The notes beneath the pieces were generated by a model. It made no database searches and was not told the origin of the DNA. It saw only the letters and a list, made by a program, of their open reading frames with translations. Positions 11,858 through 23,775 of a DNA stretch of 64,000 nucleotides are shown here, one piece after another. The translations under genes and the position numbers were made by a program. The DNA comes from Coprinellus micaceus (lineage: Eukaryota; Basidiomycota; Agaricomycetes; Agaricales; Psathyrellaceae). The stretch covers positions 1,426,001 through 1,490,000 of the forward strand of contig OX596338.1 of NCBI GenBank assembly GCA_951394405.1, in the 5' to 3' direction. Numbering within the stretch: position 1 is the stretch's first letter; each line of letters starts with the position of its first letter.

Positions 11858-12743
11858 ATGAATATTCTAGTGGGAGTGGGTCGACTATGCACTCCTGGAT
11901 ACACGGTATCAGACGATGCACTCGAGAATCGGCTCCTTGATACACCCGTGACGGTGTGTGACTGCGCCAAATTTGGGTGAGAGGGCGTGACACCGCGTGA
12001 CAACCAGGTGTTTCACGGCGGTATGTTCACCTCATCCGTCAGCGACACGCTCACATTCCGCCCTCTTAAACATGTTAAAGCAATAAAATACATTGCTTTC
12101 GGTCATGCACAGTAGTTTTTGCAGCGGAAGAATATGCCTCGCGAGCGTTGGAGCCCAAACAAGGGCTAAATTGGTGCCATCAAAATGGTGTCCCACCGAC
12201 CGAGTTCGATTTCTGGAATTTCAATGAGTTGAGAAGCAAGCACTATAACCTGTAAACATGATGTACAGAACATATTTCCACCCTCACAAAAATAATCGGA
12301 GCCATAGGTCTTCCGGTTATCGAGAAAAACACCCCAAAGTGAGCTGCATCAGTGACCCATGGTGTATCACGGACCGGTGTATTACTGTACCTGAAGCTGA
12401 CCGACTCAGAGGGCTCGGTTACGATGAAAAATCAGTTCTTCAATTGAGTGGGGTCCCGAGAGAAATGTAAGAACAGCAGTCCTTGTTGAAGGGAGTCAGG
12501 GGCGAAGTGTACTCAAGCTTGAGTCATACCGTTTTAATATGCTTCGCCTCGTGGGTGGTCACAGTCACAACCCACGAAACGTATTTGGCCTCTGTTTGGC
12601 TGAATTAATCGGATCATGGATCCGCAACCAGGTTAAGCGCCTGTTGTACATTTGACTGGGACCGCAGTTCGACCGTCAAAGAGAGTATTTCGAACAAAAA
12701 CAACGCCTAACAAACCGCTTCACGACTACCGCACACCCGCCCC
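11858..12743. other. Intergenic region between the two F-box genes
   Basis: About 0.9 kb separates the small ORF from the stop codon of the second F-box gene. It contains the right copy of the 28-bp inverted repeat and a 70-codon plus-strand frame at 12258-12470 that I judge non-coding. The sequence is more AT-rich than the flanking genes. I see no RNA gene. Confidence 0.45.
12363..12390 (-). repeat. 28-bp perfect inverted repeat, right copy
   Basis: This is the partner of 11739-11766, in opposite orientation and about 0.6 kb away. Read on the plus strand it begins TGTATCACGGACC and ends ATTACTGTAC. In one frame it still encodes the YHGPVYYCT stretch found in the small ORF, followed directly by a stop, so it looks like a copied fragment and not a functional site. 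Confidence 0.85.
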
Positions 12744-14486
12744 TCATTCTTTCCCAACTCCGGTCGGGGTGGTCTGAGGAAGACCTGTGTCCAATGTGGC
12801 GATATTGATTATCTCGGCAGAGGAGGCTAGGTGAACGTTCTCCAGCCGGACACGAGGAAAGCGAGGTTCCCCTTGCCCCTGCAAGCTTTCCAGAATTTCA
12901 TAAGTGTCTTCAGGAATGCTACGGTCGGAGATGCGCAATTCTTGAACTGTGCATGGGCTCTCTGCCAAGAGGAGCTTGACTAACGTGGCGAGACTGGAGC
13001 CATTGTTCGAGTCGCTAGCGCATGAACCTTTTGATTTGATTAGTTTGAGCGAGGGGAATGGTTTGCGGTATGACTGGAGTGAAAGGTGTGGCTCGTTTAG
13101 ATACCCTGCGAATGTTGTGATTGAAGATTGAATGAATTCGACGGTATTGAGTTTCGTGAGGGGGGAGAAGACGGTGGCCCAAAACCATTTGGAGATATAC
13201 TCGCAGTTGTTGATAGTCAATGAATGGAGGGTGGAAAGATCCAAGGACCTGGCAATGTATAGGAGTGGATCAGGATGTGGTTGCAAGGATCTGAACCCGA
13301 GTATTAACTGAGGTTCATCTGAGCCATCTTGGAGAGTGCATTCGATACAAGGGTCCAATAGATACTGGTTGAAATCGGTAAGCTTGAGGGCCTTTACTCC
13401 GCCCCTCGTCTGGTGTGCGCCGGTCGTCGGGTCCTTCCAGGATTGAGATAGAGCTTCTAAACAACCAAGGATGTGAACTCCCATCAGCTCGGCAAGGTGG
13501 TGGGCATTCACTGTTAGATGGACCTGGTCCGCTTTGATAGCATGGCAAGACCGAAAGAAGTTGGGAACATTGGTCGGCTCGTCGACTAGCACCAACGCCC
13601 GGAGAGTGGGGAGGGAGGAGGGATCAGGGAGGGAGAATGCATCGAACGGAAGGAAGTCGGTGAGCTCGAGGTGCTTTAATCCAGGCATGCCGCACAAGGA
13701 CTGCAGGAATGGTTTCATTGAAGGGCGGTGATTATTGTCGTTCACGAGTTTCAAGAAGGTCAACCGCGGAGTCGATGGTAGCCCGACCCATGGAATGCCG
13801 CACCCCGTCACCGTCAGGTGCCGGAGGGATGGTAACTCTCTCTGTAGGAACTTTCTGGGTAGTTCATGGTTTTCGAAGGTTCCTTCAATGCGAATCTTTT
13901 CGAGGATGGGGGCATGCTGGGGGAATACTCTGCTGGCGAGCAGTCGAGAAACCGCGGTACGGCATCCGACAAGCATCGTAACAGAGCTGAGGCGTGGGGC
14001 ATAGTATAGCAAGGCCTGACGGAATGTGAAGGAAGATTTCTCTGTAGCTGGTTTGTAACGGGCGTCGAATTCAAGGGAAAGTCGCGTTTCCTTGGATCTT
14101 TTCAGCATTGCCTCAACCATCCCGTGGTTTTGAGAGAAGTCAATGCACGACCACAACTCCGCGCAATCAAGGGCTGCAGCCCTCCAACGGCGACAAACGT
14201 GCGTTGAAGCCAGCCAGTTTCTGTCGCCGCGAGCCAGGGAATGCGACCGCAGGATGTTGAATACGTGGGACAAAACCTCGGGTGGAAGTTGTTCGATGGG
14301 GGCGACAACATTGCACGAACATTTCAGGGCTCGGATCTCAATCTCGAGTTGTTGAATGAGCTTTTGAGCCTTGTCGTGGTATTCTTGCGGATCGTGGCTT
14401 CGCATCCCTTGGAGGAGTGCTTGGGTCTCAATGGAGAATAGATCGGAGACCAACACGGCCCCATTTTCCCGTTTCACATAGTCCAT
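12744..14486 (-). CDS. F-box protein with LRR-like C-terminal region
   Basis: This is a single uninterrupted 580-residue frame starting MDYVKRENGAVLVSDLF. A short coiled-coil segment (QKLIQQLEIEIRALKCSCN) precedes an F-box core, PIEQLPPEVLSHVFNIL, and then WRAAALDCAELWSCI. The rest is made of weak leucine-rich repeats (LRHLTVTGC, LKHLELTDFLPFD, LHSLTINNC) typical of agaricomycete F-box expansions. F-box proteins bring substrates to SCF ubiquitin ligases through Skp1, but the substrate here is unknown. It is a tandem paralogue of the frameshifted gene at 9924-11569, with the same architecture and orientation. It has no introns, unlike nearly all neighbours, and is divergent from the APC15-like gene. 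Confidence 0.8.
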   Translation of the reverse strand: MDYVKRENGAVLVSDLFSIETQALLQGMRSHDPQEYHDKAQKLIQQLEIEIRALKCSCNVVAPIEQLPPEVLSHVFNILRSHSLARGDRNWLASTHVCRRWRAAALDCAELWSCIDFSQNHGMVEAMLKRSKETRLSLEFDARYKPATEKSSFTFRQALLYYAPRLSSVTMLVGCRTAVSRLLASRVFPQHAPILEKIRIEGTFENHELPRKFLQRELPSLRHLTVTGCGIPWVGLPSTPRLTFLKLVNDNNHRPSMKPFLQSLCGMPGLKHLELTDFLPFDAFSLPDPSSLPTLRALVLVDEPTNVPNFFRSCHAIKADQVHLTVNAHHLAELMGVHILGCLEALSQSWKDPTTGAHQTRGGVKALKLTDFNQYLLDPCIECTLQDGSDEPQLILGFRSLQPHPDPLLYIARSLDLSTLHSLTINNCEYISKWFWATVFSPLTKLNTVEFIQSSITTFAGYLNEPHLSLQSYRKPFPSLKLIKSKGSCASDSNNGSSLATLVKLLLAESPCTVQELRISDRSIPEDTYEILESLQGQGEPRFPRVRLENVHLASSAEIINIATLDTGLPQTTPTGVGKE

Positions 14487-14774
14487 CTATCTGCGCGCTG
14501 AGTTATCATGGCAGCATCGGTAGAGGGATGGCTGGGGTGACCTTGGGTATGAACTGAATCCTACTCCTCGGCGCACCTTGGTTGGGAAGGTGGAGGAGAG
14601 GAAGGAAGATCGCGGCCGTGATCATCACGGCTCGAGTCTTTGTTTGGCACTCGTCACGCGCACGTCCAAATAAGCGCGCGTCGCCACCTCTTTCATTTAT
14701 GCCACCACCATCTCCGGCGACAGCATCTCTGCTCACTATCTAGTGTTGCTCACGCAATACTCTCTATTGGATTG

Positions 14775-15376
14775 ATGTCGGGGGCTACCCCTACACTTGT
14801 ACGACGCGAATTTAAGTTCCCGCCTCTCGTTCCGAAGCCGCCTCAACCACATCCTATCCCATTACCCCATCGTCGTGGACCCAATGTCTATGGAAATCTT
14901 AATCAGGTCAGGGACCTGCAGCGGGAAATGGACGATCTGAGCGACGAGGAAACCGAGTTGGAGGAGCTGGTGCGTCTTGCATGAGTACAGCAACGGTTTC
15001 TGACTCAAAGGGGGCAGAACATGAACGTCCACAACCGCGGGTACTCTTTTCTCATCCCAATAGGGAGAACGTTGACACAGTTAGAGGAGAAGAACGATGT
15101 CAGTCCCTTCTCAATACCTCATGCTCTTCTTACCCACCGTGACAGGCTGAGGAGGACGATGACGACGACGAAGGAGAGGGCGAGGACGATGAGTCTAACA
15201 CCGCCCCTGAGGAAGAAGGGGAAGCAGACGAAGAAGATGAAGACGAAGGTCAAGATCTCGACGCCAGCATGGTGGACCTGGACGAGGAGCCTCTTGCAGC
15301 CGATACAACGGCGGAGGAAACGTATGACCTCGATGAGGAGGAGGAAGAAGAAGAGCCTAACGAGTTTTTGTCGTGA
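14775..15376 (+). CDS. Anaphase-promoting complex subunit 15-like (Apc15/Mnd2) protein
   Basis: A small acidic protein starts MSGATPTLVRREFKFPPL. Its core resembles APC15: an EETELEEL segment, then, after a 48-nt intron, NVHNRGYSFLIPIGRT, where the Pro-Ile-Gly motif matches the LVPIG of animal APC15. A long Asp/Glu-rich tail ends NEFLS. APC15 promotes turnover of the mitotic checkpoint complex on the APC/C; Mnd2 is the yeast counterpart. The first intron has a GTGCGT donor, a CTGAC branch site and a GGGCAG acceptor. The second intron ends GTGACAG. The stop used is TGA at 15374-15376; the same bases form a GTGAGT donor that could lead to a tiny further exon ending near 15432. The acidic tail weakens similarity arguments, so the call is moderate. 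Confidence 0.65.
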
Positions 15377-15495
15377 GTCTTCGGTACCAGACTTCGCGTT
15401 GTTATGTCTCAACGATTACTTCCAGAGATTAATTACATGTACGATACGACAAATGGAACACCAGGGCCATGTCAATCGGAGGAACACCGTTGCTT

Positions 15496-18049
15496 TCAAC
15501 TGTCATCGAAGAAAATCACACTTGCCGGCGTCCTGTGGCGAAATTGAGTGACTGAAGGGCAGCCTCAATCTGCGGACATACCTTTCTTCCATGCCGTTCA
15601 CCTCCCATCGGATGTGAGCTTTCAACTCGGCAGAGTTGAAGAGCAACACGACGGAATACCGAACTCGGTAAAACTCCCCTCCTACCCCATTGCCCTTCGG
15701 TATCGGCTCCAAAGGCAACTTCGACAAGTCGGCTTGCACTGAGCACAGCTTGTTGAAATGGACTTGGAGCTGGTCAGTAATTTCCATCGCATCTTTGGGC
15801 CTTCCACTCACCTGAGTCCTCGTCCATGAATCTCGGTGCAGTCGACGCCTTGTTGCTCCTCTTCAAGCCTCGATAGCAGTACAGGGTGAACGGCACCTCC
15901 TCCAGCTTTGATTTTGTGTCATCCGTGACCTCTTTCCACATCTTGATCGATACCTCTGTTTCATCAGACACTTTGGTTCCCTGTCCACCTTTCTATCAAT
16001 ATGTGCGACTTCTTACTCTCGCGAAGCACCCACCTTCGCCAGCATGACCTCGAAAGCATCAGGCACCATCTTGCGTCCCGATGGCCGATATAAGAGGTCC
16101 CCGACGCGTTTCCGGTGCTCAGGGTCGTCTGGGTTATATTCCACGTTCCGCATGACCCCATAGCTGAACCTGGCTATCCGCGCTGCGACGATGCTACTCA
16201 TGTATGAGGAGACCGCGCCATCAGAGACCGCCTTGTTCCTACAGATCGTCACAGGTCTAGATCAGCCCTGTTAGCAGGCATCGGGGGGTTGAGGGTGCTC
16301 ACGGATGACTTTGCGGTCGAAGAATCTCAAGTTTCAGTTTATCCACCTTGACAGCCTGTTCTAGCTGCTTATACAGCCATTCACTGGCAGAGAACCCTCC
16401 GACTAGGACAACATGCTGGCGAAATTATTAATTAACTGTATCTCTCCAAGTTTAGGACTCACAGATATCGAATGGGGTGAGTCTTCACATATACGTTTCA
16501 CGCACTCCGTAATGCAACTGATAGATGGTTGGAAGAACTGCGCAACGGTCTCCCTTCGTGGACATTGTGAGCAATGGTGTCCTTCGATAAACTCCCATGG
16601 CTCTCACCCGGTCAGTTTAAGCTGCCCAAATCGAATGTTGTGTTGGGTATCAGTGTCTCTCGTCGAGCCGAACCGGATGTATTGGGGTTTCTGGTCGTCG
16701 CTGAACCACACCTTTGTGGTCTTGTCGAAACAACTGACAATGTGATCCAGGTCTTCGTGATAAGCCGAAATTTTCAACCTCCCTGCCAAGCGGGGTCAGG
16801 GCACGCTCAACAGCTACAGCGGGAAGGTGTCCGATTGTGCGTACCGTCTAGATGCTGTCGAGCATGCATTGTAACGAACACCGACCCCAAGAAGTGACCT
16901 GTTTGTTTACGCATTAGGCCGCATCTTCGGGTGTAATCCCAGGTTCGAACTCGTACATTCCGATGCCACGATCTCCTCGAACTTGTCGCTGAACTTCGGC
17001 TTCCTATATGCACTGATGTCTACGGTACCGCCGCCACCATCGATGATGATGATGCCCTCTCCTTTCTGCCCACCCATATCCAATTAGTCTGCGCAATATA
17101 GAGTTGTGCCAGACTGTGCATGACACTCACCGCCATCGTAGCCTTAGGCAACCCGTGGCGAAGTGCAAAATGCAATCCCGCCTCACCCTCCGTGATAAAA
17201 GACACCCTCCTGTCGTTATCTTCCCCTTCTTCCACGAGCCCTGCCATTATTAGCGCCTCTCGCAATTGTGACTGCTGATAGCCTCCCCACCCATTTGGAT
17301 GCGAGATCACAAAGTCGACGTCCTTCTCCACCGAGGCCCAAACAACATCCCCGTTTCCATGCGATTCTTGAATATATGCCTTCGTGCACTCAAACAGGTA
17401 ACGGAAGAAGTCGCTGGCGATCTCCACTGCCGATTTGCCGGAGGGCAAAGGGGGGATCTTGGCTATGCTTTCATCTTCTTTCGAGTCGGCACCGCGGAAC
17501 TTTGGGCGGATGTGTAGCTTGAACCTGACATAAATACCAAATAATAGAACGTCGCCTAAGTGAGATACGAGTCGTAATCAGGATGCAGTGGACACCGTAC
17601 CATTCAGCCTTCTGCCATTTCTCCGCTTTCGCTTTGTCGATGGTGTCTGACTGTAAAGCCTCTGCACCAACAGCCCTTACGTCCCCGTTCTGATCGTAGT
17701 ATGCTATCGTCGGGATTTTTGACCCCCCGGAGACCTGTTCGTGCCCTGGAAACCTGTATAATGGGGCGGATAGGGGCGAGATTGAGAATTGATCGGGGAT
17801 TCCTCTGTAAGCGCCCACGCCGCCGCACAGATGGTGACGCTCGCCACTCACCGTGTTACACCCCTGATCTCTGGTGTATCGCCTGGATCGAGAATGCTGA
17901 GACCACAGACCTCAATAAGTGCCCTGTCGCTTGCCTACATTACTGCGTGGCACACACCTGTAAGAAACGCCACTGAACGTCGTCCCAAGGTCAAACGCGA
18001 CCACAAGCTTTCGGCTCAGACCACGATATACAAAGGTTCCGGCAGCCAT
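15496..18049 (-). CDS. Hsp70-like actin-fold ATPase (HSPA12-like)
   Basis: This belongs to the divergent Hsp70-type ATPases that are abundant in Agaricomycetes. Their clients are unknown, and they lack the classical substrate-binding domain. The start MAAGTFVYRGLSRKLVVAFD leads into the phosphate-1 motif DLGTTFSG. The later blocks GIIIIDGGGGTVDISAY (phosphate 2), ECHFLGSVFVT and LVGGFSASEWL (adenosine motif) are all present. Intermediate blocks include SKIPTIAYYDQNGDVRAVG, FVISHPNGW and GEAGLHFALRHGL. Splicing gives a C-terminus of FYRVRYSVVLLFNSAELKA then PASVIFFDDS, with the stop at 15496-15498. More than ten short introns are needed. It runs tail to tail with the APC15-like gene (119 bp apart). 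Function beyond ATP binding cannot be assigned. Confidence 0.88.
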
Positions 18050-18408
18050 CGTGAGGGGGAGTTGGAACTGGGTCGGGTTGGAAGGGGTCGACTCTTATAT
18101 ACCCTCACCTTCCCGAGAAGGCCCTGCAGCTGTGCACCGTTGGGGTTGACGATGATGATGGGGTGTGACTCGGGGTGGTCAACGACGGAAAGCTCCCGGA
18201 ACACGAGCCTTGCACGAATCTCGGACACGAGGCAGGCGCAGTTACGTATAGCCTTTCAGAGACGAGGGAGGAGACCGATGAGAGATTGAGGCGACCTTCG
18301 TCCTCAGTTTATGTTAGAGATAGATCGTTGCACGCGTTGTACATCAATTATACATGTTTAGTGCCTCCCTACTTCCGAGTCCTCTGTTCCGGACGGTTTC
18401 CCGATCAC
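18050..18408. other. Intergenic region upstream of the Hsp70-like gene (359 bp)
   Basis: This segment separates the Hsp70-like start from the stop codon of the MTHFR gene, both on the minus strand. It should hold the MTHFR 3' UTR and the Hsp70-like promoter. I looked for clustered nGAAn heat-shock elements and did not see a clear array. No coding frame is convincing. Confidence 0.45.
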
Positions 18409-20708
18409 TCAAAATTCGAGCTCTTTATCAAACAAGAAAGTCCACAGCGAGTCGGGTTCTCTGTAATCGTGGTGGATGATGCTGACTAGCCAGCGCTCAT
18501 TCGCGACGGTCTCCAGGACTTGCCTCTCCTGCGAGGCAGGGGGGTAGAGTGATGCCCACCCTCTCCAGGTCGAGAAGGCTTCCTCCTACGAGGATGGTGA
18601 GTGAATGCATCAAGCCAAACTCGAGCATAACGACGGACCTTCCAAGTGATGAACGACTCCCGTTCGATGATTGTGGACTGGGCGATCTCGGACCCGGGGA
18701 AGATACCCCAAGTCACAGCATTCCTACCGCCCCCTGGGACGTTCCCTCGTAGGTCACCCTGCAACCCTGGTCGGCCAATTTCCTCAGCTCCAAATAAATG
18801 AACATACCTTATCATTCGCCATGAAATAATGCACCCACCCCTTCCCGTTATCCGCAATATACTTCTCAATCGCATCTGCGTCTTTCTTATCGCAGAAGAA
18901 TTCCACAAAAGCTTTTTGGAACACCCATCCTGACCTGGGACCCCAACCAAATATCGGGTCCGCAGAAGTGACAGCGTCGACTGCGGGCTGCGAGCCAACG
19001 GTCCACCAGCCTCGCTCTGTAAGTTTCTTCAGCTGGGGAAGGATAGTCACGGATTCGGGGCAAAGAGGGCCGTCGGAGAAGGGGGTGGTAGCGATCTGAG
19101 ACTCGAGGTAGCTTGTGAACATGTGTGTGAGGTCTTCGTAAGACTTGGGGTTACCCCAATCCGGGTTCACGTCGCTGCGCTGGGAGAAGCATGAGTGCAA
19201 GGGTTCAACATCGGGCAATGTTGATGACCTTACCGCGATACCAGAGCCACCCCAGGGGTCTTGGTTACCAAAGGCAGGACTCTTGAAGTCACCAAACCGA
19301 CCGTTAGGAAAGTCGTCCCAGGTTGCCGCATTGTTGAGCTCTCCCTTTCCTTGTTCCGTTTTTGACTTGTTCGTGAGCGAAACCAACCCGGAGGTAGCAG
19401 TGCTTGCCGCAGATGTTGGCGTAATCAAGAGCCCGCTCTCCCCTAGAGGTGCTGGAAGATCCTTCACAAGTCAGGGGGCATGCGTAGGGCAAAAAGCGGG
19501 GGATACATACTGCAATGAGTTTGTTGGGAGAACCTTGGGAAACGCCAGTCCACTGGAGGCCTTCCAGCACGCGCTGTACGCTTTTCTCGAGGTTCAAAGT
19601 GCAGAAGTGAAAGCCCTGAATGTCTCCTGCGGCGTGGATCTTTCGGATCATGTCGATCGCGTACTCGACACCAAAGTCCTTGACCAAGCGATCATCGTGC
19701 TTGAGGGGCTTGAGTGCCTCCTCTAGTTCCTGGGGAACCGTAGTTCCACATAGCTTGGTAAGGCGGGCAAAAGTCGCGTAGGTTTGGATAGGCATAACTC
19801 CAGGGATGATGGGCACAGTAATTCCTATTAGGTGAGGTTAGCACCACAGGGGTAGTGTGATTCCACGGCAATACTCACCTGCCTCCCGGACCTTCTTCAC
19901 CCAGCAAATGAATTGGTCGACGTCATAAAACAGCTGAGTGATGATGAAGTCGGCTCCTGCGTCGACCTTGGCCTTCAAATTCGCGATTTCTACCCCTTCG
20001 TCAAGTGGGGTGTCGGGGTGTCCATCCGGGTAACCTGGTCAAACCAGTCAGGGGCAAACACGACGGAAAACAAGGGCAAGCGTACCGGCGACACCAATGC
20101 AGAAATGCGATGAATACTCTGGCACGCTCCGAATGTATCGGACGAGGTCAATGGCGTGCGTAAAGCGAGGATCTGAGGGTATCCATTCCTCCTTTCCTCT
20201 CGGGGGGTCTAGCAGTGGGTTCAGCTCGGGGCCAAAGCATAGTATAGTTGATAAATACCTCCACGGAGAGCGAGGATATTTTCAATGCCCTTGTCCTTCA
20301 CTGACTACCACGCGCTATCAGCATCCACACACGTCTCCAGAAGGGTATACCGCACCTTCAACACGGCGTCAATCAACCCCTCCTGCATGTTTGTGCATGT
20401 CAGATGCAATATGGTGTCAAGGCTGTACGGATGCGATTGGGTGATTCCTGCGAGCTCCAGGCTGCGGTCCTTGGTCGACCCTCCTGCTCCCCATGTCACA
20501 CTAATCGCCAACGGGTCGAGAGTGGCGAGGCGAGAGATACGGGCGACCAAGTTCTCAAAGCCCTATATAACGCAAGAAATCGTCAATCCCATCACACAGC
20601 CTGAGATTTTGACAACCACCTCACTTGATTGGTTCGGGGAGGGAAGAACTCGAAGGTATAAAAAGGCCTCGACTGGCCGCGAGCGTTGATTTTCTCTGAT
20701 AACTTCAT
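18409..20708 (-). CDS. Methylenetetrahydrofolate reductase (MTHFR)
   Basis: The enzyme reduces 5,10-methylene-THF to 5-methyl-THF with FAD, feeding methionine synthesis. The N-terminus MKLSEKINARG is followed by PFYTFEFFPPRT, the hallmark of the catalytic TIM barrel, then VTWGAGGSTKDRSLELAG. The eukaryotic C-terminal regulatory domain is present: NPDWGNPKSYEDLTHMF, VGSQPAVDAVTSADPIFGWG and NAVTWGIFPGSEIAQSTIIE. I extended the 3' end beyond the obvious frame: removing an intron with a GTCCGT donor and CGTAG acceptor gives EEAFSTWRGWASLYPP and the ending WTFLFDKELEF, which matches the family. The start at 20706-20708 is chosen because it places the barrel directly after a short N-terminus. It is divergent from the Rab gene (294 bp between starts). 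Whether it corresponds to yeast Met12 or Met13 is not resolved. Confidence 0.93.
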
Positions 20709-21002
20709 CAGAGTGTCCTTCGACCTCCAGGGGCGAGTATAGGCTTGGTAGTGAGCGGGTGGGTCGTCGTCGTCGTGGTACGGAACCAACCTGGATTGCG
20801 CCGAAATTCGTTTAATTGGATGAGCACATGAAGAGCAAGCGCTGGTTGAGCTCCGGCACATGATCAGCCGCCGGCAAATGATGGATTATGTCATGCTCGG
20901 AGCCAGTAGCGGGCTCGTTAGAGTGTTGGCGCTGCTGCGAGGCTCACACATTTCTCTTGTCCACGACGACGACCCCGACGATACCCCCTTCCAATATACA
21001 CA

Positions 21003-21946
<944 letters not shown>

Positions 21947-22053
21947 TTCAGTACCCATAGATCCCCCTATCTGCTCTCCTGCTTCAATTCGAGTTGTTTT
22001 CTTGACATTTGTTGGTTCGTTCATTTCTTCCTCGTTGTACTGATAAACGTATC

Positions 22054-23501
22054 TCAGCCCCTATTCATCGTGTTACCCGCTCCCCGAGGGTTGGTGTCAG
22101 TGAACCGCGCCCACTTCTCATCCTTCTGGCGCTTCTGCTCCTCCTTCTCCTCTGAGTCTGCTGTTCCGTCCATCTCGGAGTCGAGTTGCAGTTGCTCTGA
22201 GGTAGTGAGCTGATTCTCCGAGCCCGGCCTGGCATTGAGACTAAGTGGCAGAAAGGACCAATATCAACAATTGTACTCACCCTCCACCGGTGATAACCCT
22301 CCCACTATCTTTCTCGAACTGTAGATAGTCGTCGATTGACATGGTGGGTAGGTTGTGACTTGGTCCGAATACTTCTGATTGCAGGCGCTGGCGTTCACCC
22401 GCGTCCGATGGTAGAATGGTGAAAGGTCGCAGAACCTATGTACCGTCAACAGGCGTCGAGTCGGGATGAGGCTCAACCCACCCTTCCACTGCTGTCCAGC
22501 AAAGGACCCTTCCCATCTGGACCCCCGCTCGGCCGCGGGGCATCCAACCTCCACATGCTCGCTTCCTCTTCCCGACTCTTCATACGGTCGTCCTGTTCCG
22601 CACGCTGAGTCTCCAATTGCGGTGAAGAGGGCATCATCTTGACCATCTCCACTTCCTGGGTCAGCATTTCGATCTGTCCCTGAGCCTGCGCGTAAAGCAG
22701 GCGGAGGAGGATGAGGATACTCTCCCGAAGGACTTCATCCGTTTCAGAAGCAATGTCTCTGTCATCCTTGACTTCAAACTCTGAGGGGAGGAGGGAGGCG
22801 ATCAGGTCAAAGCTGGAGGGGAAGTCATCGGAGACGGGTTGCTGGGATCGCTTCTTCCTGAGGGTCTGCGAAGGGTAAGGATCATGGCGGTTGAAGGGAT
22901 GTATTTAAGCACCTGGATCCTTGCCTTCAGCTCCTTCTCCTTCTTGAATTGGTCAATCTTCAGCTGCCTCTTCTTCGCCGGATCCCTGATCCCGGATGCC
23001 TGCTTTCCGTAGAGTTCTCGCTCCGCTTCAGGAACAACACTGTATGTCTCAAGCAGCGAGACGAATCCCTTTACATATCGCTGTGGACTAATAGAATCAG
23101 GAAGTTCCTCTCGTCAAAGGATATGAATGGGAACGCACTTGAGTTTGCGTGAGTGACTCGAGACGCTCTGACCGGGTATCGAGCTGTTGTCTGCTTTGGG
23201 CTTCCGCGAGGACGAAGGGTAGGGTGAGGTAGATCAAGTCGCGCGTGGTGATGTCTTCGACAGTCTCGTTGGGGCTGAAAAGAGAGAGCTCGACAATGCG
23301 AGAATGCACCTTCCTCAGACTTGAGAGGCTGGAGATAACAAGCTCCTGTATATGGGATAGATTAGATGAATATGAACGGGTAAAATGGGTCGAACGTGCC
23401 CCTTTCTCCACAGAGTTAGGCGGAAGGTTGTATGCCTGTGACAAGGCTGACAGCGCCCCAGAGTACAGCGATGGAAGAGATACGTTTTCGTCGCTGGACA
23501 T
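22054..23501 (-). CDS. Tap42/alpha4-like regulator of type 2A phosphatases
   Basis: TAP42-family proteins bind free catalytic subunits of PP2A, PP4 and PP6 and link them to TOR signalling. The start MSSDENVSLPSLY leads into a helical region with TTRDLIYLTLPFVLAE, followed by PQRYVKGFVSLLETY and RDPAKKRQLKIDQFKKEKEL, which are strong family blocks. The C-terminal part has SIDDYLQFE. It ends in a charged EEKEEQKRQKDEKWARFTD segment and GAGNTMNRG, the usual end of the family. The true stop at 22054-22056 is reached only after removing an intron following GRVITGGG. It shares a 274-bp divergent promoter with the peroxidase gene. Confidence 0.92.
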
Positions 23502-23775
23502 CGTAGACGAATGTAAATTGAGGGTAAAGGTCCAACTCGAAGGCGGTTTAGCCTCCGTTGATCGCGCCCAACAATTCGGGTCACCGCCTTGCCTCGCCGT
23601 TTGCAGCGCGGGGTGGTTTCACCGCAGACAACCCTGACCCGGTTTCCCTATTCCACGCATTTCCATCCCTTTCCTCGACTCTCATGTCGAGAAACTCATA
23701 GGTTGGAGTCCTCAGCCTCTCCACTCGTTATCCTCGCGCCTCTTTTACCACTTCTTGGCTTCTTGACGACCCACG

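Noticed and set aside
12258..12470. Plus-strand 70-codon frame between the F-box genes
   Set aside because: No introns, odd composition, and it merely reads through the right copy of the inverted repeat.
14970..14990. A 21-nt intron (GTGCGT...GTACAG) in the APC15-like gene that would remove an in-frame stop
   Set aside because: A longer 48-nt intron using the same donor has a perfect CTGAC branch site and a GGGCAG acceptor and fits normal intron sizes here.
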